This document shows positions 58,500 through 64,000 of a DNA stretch of 64,000 bases, one piece after another (position 1 is the first letter of the stretch; every line of letters starts with the position of its first letter). The DNA is taken from positions 1 to 64,000 of the forward strand of contig JAJEKV010000382.1 of assembly GCA_021234155.1 (NCBI GenBank). The letters run 5' to 3'. A program made the position numbers and the translations under genes. The notes beneath the pieces are model-generated. The model was not told the DNA's origin. It saw only the letters and a list, made by a program, of their open reading frames with translations, and searched no databases. The DNA comes from Isoetes taiwanensis. Its lineage: Eukaryota; Streptophyta; Lycopodiopsida; Isoetales; Isoetaceae.

Positions 58500-59662
58500 T
58501 TTTTTTTTTGGAAGAACTGTGTCATCAATATATTAAAAGAATGGTAATGTTACAAAGCAAGTGAGGAGGAAGGAGAACTGCCCCAAAGAGACAGCGATAC
58601 CTCGACACTCCACAACAAACTCACAGGAAAACTGCAACTCTACTGCTGTACAAACCGACCATCACCATCTACAACACCCAAGAAGTCCCGCCAAATGACA
58701 AACTTCCGCTCTACTAATCTCGGGAACACCCGAAAGCTTTGAAATAGCTTGTACCGAAGTCGTGGAATCGAGAGGCCGCAGTCGCTGAATCCCCTCGAAG
58801 ATCCACAACCGCCGCCTAAATCAGCCACACCAACCAAGCCACGATAGATGCAAGGCTTGTTTGCCGCAAGAGCCGCCAAGCACCGAGGATACACATGAAG
58901 CAAAGAATCTGCCGGCTAGTCAATCTCACGAAACGTGAGCCTTGACCCAATCCGGGCAGCACCAAGCAAGTGAGGGCATAAAAACCGCAGACAATGCTCC
59001 ACCAGCCTCAATGATGAAGGCCACAACAAGGGCGTAGAGGGCTCACACCCCGCCTAAACCGACTCACAAGGGCATTCATCCCGACAAATGGTGCACCACC
59101 GCCATGTATAACCCTAACCTTCGTGGGGAAGTGAGCTTCATGTCCACGCCCAAACCGAAATGGCATCGAACCCGAAGCGCAGAGACCACTTGCACGGAAG
59201 GGGGGCAGAGTGTCATGAATAGCCAGCAACCGACAACAAGACTGCACAAAACAAGAAGACACAACATCCGGATGAACCTTCCAAACCTGCACCACCATAT
59301 CATTCTGAGGGACTATAGGTATGTGTAGCGGAATACTCCCCGCCACTTGTTTCCAAATAGCCCGGTCACTGCCCCTCAGGCAAAAGCGAGCTTGAAAGAA
59401 CTTCCACGAAGCTATCTGACCATCCCAATACCAATCCTCCAAGGTGAGCACCACAGCTCGCCTCCGACGGGCCTGCGTCCGAGCATGCACAGTGGCATCC
59501 AAGGGCAAGTGCGCAAGGGGTAGAGGAACCCACAAGAAAGGAGAAGAGTGGTGATAAACTGAGGCATAATCTAGCTGGAAGAGCACATGCACATGATCCC
59601 AAGCCCGCAACACCCCCGTGAGAAAAGGGGATGCATGTGGGAAAGGCCAGAGACCATACAAC
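58500..59662 (-). mobile_element. LINE 3' portion with poly-A, interrupted by copia
   Basis: Poly-T at 58500-58510 is the poly-A tail on the minus strand. A 217-codon frame (59661-59008) has the zinc-ribbon-like region that follows the reverse transcriptase in plant LINEs: LEDWYWDGQIASWKFFQARF, GSDRAIWKQVAGSIP. The frame runs straight into the copia LTR at 59662, so the copia inserted into this LINE, and the rest (reverse transcriptase) should lie beyond the window. This LINE has a poly-A tail, unlike the simple-repeat-tailed family at 2.5-6.5 kb. Confidence 0.7.
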
Positions 59663-59782
59663 TGTTGGGTTTGTCATGCCATATGGGCAATGGTCTAGGA
59701 TACATGGATTGACATTTAATTGTTTAATTCAGCTTGTTGGAAACACTTGTCATCTATTATGCATGTCGGTGAAAAATTGAAA

Positions 59783-59791
59783 CTATAAAAG
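59783..59791 (+). promoter_or_regulatory. LTR TATA box
   Basis: CTATAAAAG inside the LTR, about 130 bp before its 3' end, at the position expected for the element's own promoter. Confidence 0.65.
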
Positions 59792-59890
59792 GGAAGATTG
59801 ACGTTGTAAAGAAGATGGAGAAGAGTTTGAGTTTTGCTGACCAGAAGGTTTTGGTGAAGGAGATTGTGAAGGAGACAGAGTTTTGGCATA

Positions 59891-59909
59891 CTTGGGTTCG
59901 AATCCCAAG
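59891..59909 (+). promoter_or_regulatory. tRNA T-arm-like hairpin / B-box in U5
   Basis: CTTGGG-TTCGAAT-CCCAAG: a 6-bp stem with a 7-nt TTCGAAT loop, the form of a tRNA T-arm. It includes a perfect Pol III B-box GGTTCGAATCC (59895-59905), 15 bp upstream of the primer site. No matching A-box was seen upstream. Confidence 0.55.
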
Positions 59910-59924
59910 CTCTGATTCTATCAT

Positions 59925-59937
59925 TGGTATCAGAGCC
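59925..59937 (+). promoter_or_regulatory. primer binding site (initiator Met-tRNA)
   Basis: TGGTATCAGAGCC, complementary to the 3' end of plant initiator Met-tRNA, separated by one T from the LTR. This is the standard copia primer. Confidence 0.92.
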
Positions 59938-61209
59938 GGATTGGAGCCAGATTGTGTAAATTCGGATTGAAAATTCTGAGGCAATTTAGTCTTCTGAATT
60001 CAATCGGATTAGTTTGAGGATCTGCGCCTTGTAGTTGCAGAAGTAGAATCGATAGAGAAAGAAAAAGCAGAAAACTAGAGTTGGGGTTGTTACAGAGAAG
60101 TCTAGTTACGGAAAGATTTGTTGAAGATTCAAATTTTGTGAAGAAGGGAGTTTTGTGAAGCCGGAATTGAAGTTTTGTTGACGATGAATTGATTTCTGGC
60201 AAAGGCTTAGATGATGCCGAAAATTGCTGAAGTGTTGATTCTGGCTGCTGGGCATTGAATTGGGACGGTGGATTTGATGTTGCAGGGACTATTGTGATGA
60301 TGCAGAACTAAATCGACACACAGAAGGAGAGTCAGAGACAGCCAATTCGGTTTTAATCTGTGGAGATATCATATTTAGAGCACATCATATCAGGTAGTCT
60401 TGACTGCATTGTTTTTCTCACAAGATCGTGATCTGTTATTTGAATATCCAGATCTGTGATCTGTCTGTTGTGAGCCGATTATTGCAGTCAGATTGGATTA
60501 CAATCTGTTCCAGAGTGTCGGAGCTAGCATAAGAAGTTGTTGCATGGTATCGGAGTGCAGTGCAGGGTGTTGCCAACTGTGTTTCTGCTTAATGCGCTGG
60601 ATTTTCTAGCCGGTAAGGGTTTGTTGCAGTGAATCACTTTGTTGGTGGTGCAAGATTTGTTTGATCAGCTTTTGGTTGGAGAGTACTGTTGGATCTGTAC
60701 AGAGTTGTCTTGATCATCTCGGTGTGAAGGTGTCGGTATGCTGTCAGTTATAGTAGGTCTGAGTTCACAACTGTGCTGATGTAGTAGGTCTGAGTTCACA
60801 ACTGTGCTGAGGTTGTGCATCGGATTTGGAGTCCCAGAATTAGGAGAAGTTCGGTCTGTCAAAGCATATTGCAAGTATAGAGGTTTAGATAAATCTTTGT
60901 CATTTGCTAAGCTTTGGATATTTTAATGTATTGCATTATATCTAGTTGGGGCTAGCTTCATCATTGGATGCTCTGACTTTTCTAGTCAGAATTTGCTAAC
61001 TGCGGTGAATCACCTTACAGTGAGTGCTCTGGTTTTTCTAGCGGAAATTCATTGCTTGCAGTGAATCGTTAATATTGTGCATAGAGCTTCGTAAGAATAG
61101 TTTGATTATTGCTTCAATTTTTTCAACGGTGGTTTGTTTGTTGAAGATTTAATATTGTAGCGAATCTCTGGTTGTAGTAGAGAGCTAATTTGCGCTCAAG
61201 GCGATCAGT
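59938..61209 (+). other. copia leader/gag region without recognisable gag
   Basis: 1.27 kb where a gag capsid gene is expected. It contains stops in all frames and no capsid motif. A 31-bp tandem duplication (unit GTAGGTCTGAGTTCACAACT...) lies at 60753-60811, and GTGAATC-type phrases recur near 60630, 61000 and 61060. Either gag decayed beyond recognition or it was replaced. Only the C-terminal zinc knuckles remain. Confidence 0.6.
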
Positions 61210-61290
61210 ATGGCATCTAGTTATGGAGTATGTTATTATTGCCATGAAACTGGACATAAGAAAATTAATTGTCCAAAATTGAAAAAAAAT
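61210..61290 (+). pseudogene. gag zinc knuckle 1 (CCHC)
   Basis: ATG at 61210, then MASSYGV and CYYCHETGHKKINC: a canonical C-x2-C-x4-H-x4-C nucleocapsid knuckle. The frame ends soon after a run of eight A (61282-61289). The second knuckle lies in the next frame, so the A-run marks an indel or, less likely, a frameshift site. Confidence 0.8.
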
Positions 61291-61291
61291 A

Positions 61292-62809
61292 CCCTGTTAT
61301 AATTGCGGAGGATTGGGACATACCTTCGTTAGATGTTCTAGTCCTAAAAGATTTGAACAATGTGGACGTCAATTGTCAAGGGAAAGAGGAAGAAGAGAAG
61401 TGAACATAGATATAGCTCAAGAGATGGATGCAGAACAGAACTTTGAGAAACAAGAAGACAATCAAGCGGTAAAATCGTCTATTTTATCAACCTATGAGAT
61501 TAATAAATGTTTTTCTGATCATGAGGCTGATGAATTTATAATTGACAGCGGTGCTGAACGATCAGTAGTTAATTCTACTAAGTTTTTGACTAATATCTGT
61601 TCCAGTAAATATATGAGTCATGTGCAGTTGGGAAATGGAGACTTGCAGGAAGTAACAAGCAAAGGAATGTTGCAGTTATTTGATCTCCATGGAAATAGTG
61701 TTGATGTTGGTAATGTTTTGTGTGTTCCGGGTTTGCATAAAAATTTGATTTCCGTCAGTCAATTAGTTGATATGGGATATGAATTAAGGTTTGACAAAAA
61801 AGGCTGTAGGGTTTTGCTTGATGGTGAATTGAGGTTTCTTGCAAAGCGAGTCGGCAATCTATTTCAGTTCTCAAATAATGGCTTGGAAAGTGTGAATATG
61901 TTGGAAGTTACTAACTGCTCAACATGGCACAATAGGCTTGCTCATACGCATATGAACAATATCAGATACATGATTAAAAATGGCTATATTCATGGGGAAG
62001 ATGATACTCTTGGAAAATACATCTGTCCAGGTTGTATGTTAGGGAAACTAACCAGGTTGCCTTTTAGCAGATCAAAGAAAAGAGCCATGGGGCCTCTTGA
62101 TCTCGTACATACAGATCTTTGTGGTCCATTGAATGTGCAAGGAAGAACGGGTAAAAGGTATTATATATCTTTTATTGATGATTTTAGTAGAAGGGGAAAA
62201 TGCTATTTATTGTCAACTAAAGACAAAGCCCTTGATGCATTAAAGATGTACGTAAATGAAATGGAAAGGGAAACAGGACGTAAAGTTAAATGCATTAGAT
62301 CAGATAGAGGTGGTGAATATCTTTCAAGAAAGTTTAAATATTTTTGTCTTGAGCGTGGAATAAAAAGACAACTCACATGTAGATATACTCCGCAACAAAA
62401 CGATTGTTGCGTAAAGAAAAAAAATAGAACGCTTTTAGATCAGAAGATCTATGATAAAGTTTGCAGGTTTATCAAATTATCTTTGGGAAGAAGCAGTCAA
62501 AACAGCATTTTTTATACATTGGATGGAGGCATTCCAGAGGAGATATGGTCAGGTATTCAACTAAATCGCTCATATGATGGTTTTAAAGCTTATGGTTGCT
62601 TGACATATGCTCATGTTCCTGAAGAAATAAGACTTAAATTGGATAATAGAGCAGAAATAGGATTTCTAGTCCGTTATGATGAGGAATCAAAGGGTTATAG
62701 AATTTTCATACCCGAAACAAAGAAAATAATAACTAGCAGAGACGACGTATTTGATGAAAGAAAATTTTACAAAGATAGGCATGAAATAGAAACGAAGAGT
62801 GGGAAGTAG
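61292..62809 (+). pseudogene. copia zinc knuckle 2, protease and integrase
   Basis: The frame holds knuckle 2 (CYNCGGLGHTFVRC, 61295-61339, partly upstream of the first ATG at 61313). The aspartic protease site is DSGA near residue 78. Integrase N-terminal zinc site: WHNRLAH near 205 and CPGC near 238. Core Asp residues sit in HTDLCGP (about 268) and SDRGGEY (331). The usual QQNGVVERKNRT block is here QQNDCCVKKKNRT (about 361-372), so the catalytic Glu is missing. The end (DEESKGYRIFIPETKK) is the normal copia integrase tail. The stop at 62807 separates it from the reverse transcriptase, which is in another frame. Integration is therefore not expected from this copy. Confidence 0.85.
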
Positions 62810-62921
62810 AAAGACCCATTGCTCATGATAGTAAAATTGACTTCAACATCGACTTTGACTAATTTAAGAGAATGAAGATGACACGCATGCAATGTGATGA
62901 GGAAAGCGAAGACATCAATAG

Positions 62922-64000
62922 AGCAGTGATCGCACCACCTATACCGTAGGTAAGCAAGGCAACAAAAAAAGGAAGACTGAGGTGGAAAAGCTTAAAGATA
63001 CAGGTATAGACTATAATCCTGAAATGTATGGCAGGTATGGCACAGGGAAAACCAGAAGAATTGGAAAACCTCCAGTTAGATTTCCCTCGTTAATGGCTGT
63101 GTTTGAACCTGATGTTCTCGTATCTTTTGATGAAGCAATCAATTCAGAAAAGGCATCTGAATGGGTGAAGGCAATGCAAGAAGATATGGACTCTTTCAAG
63201 GAAACTGGTACGTATGAGTTAGTAGAATATCCTAGAAGTAAGAATCTGGTTGGAAATAAATGGATTTATAGAATAAAAACAAATGTTGATGGATCAAAAA
63301 GATATAAAGCTAGGTTGGTTGCTCAAGGTTTTTCTCAAAAAAAGGGAATTGATTATGAAGAAACTTACTCCCCTATTGTCAAGTTAACAAGTGTAAGACT
63401 TGTATTAGCAGCAGCAAATGCTCTCAAACTTGATGTACATCATATGGATGTGAAAACTGCCTTTCTGAATGCCAGTATACAAGAAGAGATATATATGAAA
63501 CAAGCTCCAGGCTTTGAAACAGATACTGGCATGGTTTGGAAATTAAAACGAGCAGTGTATGGTCTAAGACAAGCACCTAGAGAATGGTATAAATGCATGG
63601 ATAAGTATTTGAGAGAACAAGAATTTGAAAAACTAAAAAATGATGGAAATCTTTACATGCTCAAAGAGGGAGATAAATTTTGTATTATTGCTTTGTATGT
63701 AGATGATTGTGTGATGGTTTCAATTTGCATGAAACATCTAGATAGATGCAAAGATATTTTGAAGAAAAGATTTAAAATGACAGATCTTGGAGAACTGAAA
63801 CAGTTTTTGGGTATTGAGATGAATAGAGATAAGGAAAATAAAATACTCAGACTTACTCAGACCAGAAACATTGAAAATATGATAAAACGATTTGGATTAG
63901 AAAATGCAAACACAGTGAGTACTCCACTTGTAGCAGGTTATAAAATTTCAGCAGCTTTATGTCCATCATCTGAACATGAAAAAAAGGAAATGGAAAACAT
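62922..64000 (+). CDS. copia reverse transcriptase, partial (runs off window)
   Basis: Open for 359 codons from just after a stop (62919-62921) to the edge. Motifs in order: KWIYRIKTNVDGSKRYKARL, GIDYEETYSPIVK, MDVKTAFLNA (first catalytic Asp), YGLRQAPREWY, LYVDDCVMV (YVDD at 63696-63707), LKQFLGIEMNRD. RNase H should follow beyond the window. The reading frame from 62922 is entered only by shifting from the integrase frame, so it has no start of its own; copia Pol is normally one polyprotein. Sequence quality is good, suggesting a fairly young copy apart from the integrase defects. Confidence 0.9.

Larger units (their letters stand above)
59663..59923 (+). repeat. copia 5' LTR
   Basis: Starts TGTTGGGTTTG and ends TCTATCA just before the primer site. 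A TATA box (CTATAAAAG, 59783-59791) lies mid-LTR, giving U3 upstream and R/U5 downstream. Length is short for the group but normal for some copia lineages. Confidence 0.88.
59663..64000 (+). mobile_element. Ty1/copia LTR retrotransposon, 3' end outside window
   Basis: 5' LTR of 261 bp, initiator-Met tRNA primer site, a long leader without a gag core, two CCHC knuckles, protease, integrase, reverse transcriptase still open at the edge. The order PR-IN-RT is copia-type. Left target repeat is probably ACAAC (59658-59662); the right copy is beyond the window. Confidence 0.93.

Noticed and set aside
58229-58528. KTKTKT / FMFMFM / LCLCLC frames
   Set aside because: Translation of a hexanucleotide microsatellite.

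Overview
This is eukaryotic, transposon-dominated DNA, most likely from a land plant with a large genome. Plant hallmarks are a Ty1/copia element primed by initiator Met-tRNA, CACTA, Mutator-like (MULE) and Helitron elements, L1-type LINEs ending in short simple repeats, and foldback MITEs. The LINE reverse transcriptases and one transposase-like family look to me like those of seed-free plants (fern, lycophyte or bryophyte). That is an impression from memory, not a search. I found no convincing ordinary host gene and no rRNA, tRNA or CRISPR array.

Layout. 1-1.4 kb: two GAA microsatellites in otherwise featureless DNA. 1.4-11.5 kb: two inverted copies of a repeat. The left copy is split by two tandem 5'-truncated LINEs (2.5-6.5 kb). 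Copy A of a 2.3-kb repeat family lies between the arms. 12.2-16.7 kb: a 100-bp tandem repeat, a 1.7-kb polypurine tract ending in a Helitron-like 3' terminus, and AT-rich filler. 16.7-41.8 kb: tandem copies B and C of the 2.3-kb family. Copy C is split by a MULE of about 6.7 kb net (9-bp target duplication), which is itself split by a 13.8-kb element with perfect 26-bp terminal inverted repeats. That inner element carries an unusual transposase-like gene (FSDSAASQFK and GSNHGKGEHDG motifs), several decayed extra genes on both strands, and a 733-bp CACTA element.

41.9-46.4 kb: a second Helitron-like terminus with polypyrimidine DNA. Into this a 1.9-kb element inserted that carries a LINE 3' tail and an intact LINE ORF1-like gene but no reverse transcriptase. 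46.4-56.6 kb: a foldback (palindromic) element whose left arm holds an 8.31-kb Helitron, with boundaries fixed to the base by comparison with the right arm, and a 558-bp MITE. 57.4-57.8 kb: another foldback MITE. 58.5-59.7 kb: the 3' part of a LINE on the minus strand, interrupted by a copia element. That copia runs off the right edge: 5' LTR, primer site, zinc knuckles, protease-integrase, and an open reverse transcriptase frame.

The copia reverse transcriptase frame (62922-64000) and the ORF1-like gene (43082-44155) are the two clearly open long frames. Almost all other coding sequence is broken by small indels and stops. The nesting gives a relative order of insertions at three places (19-41 kb, 42-45 kb and 46-56 kb).
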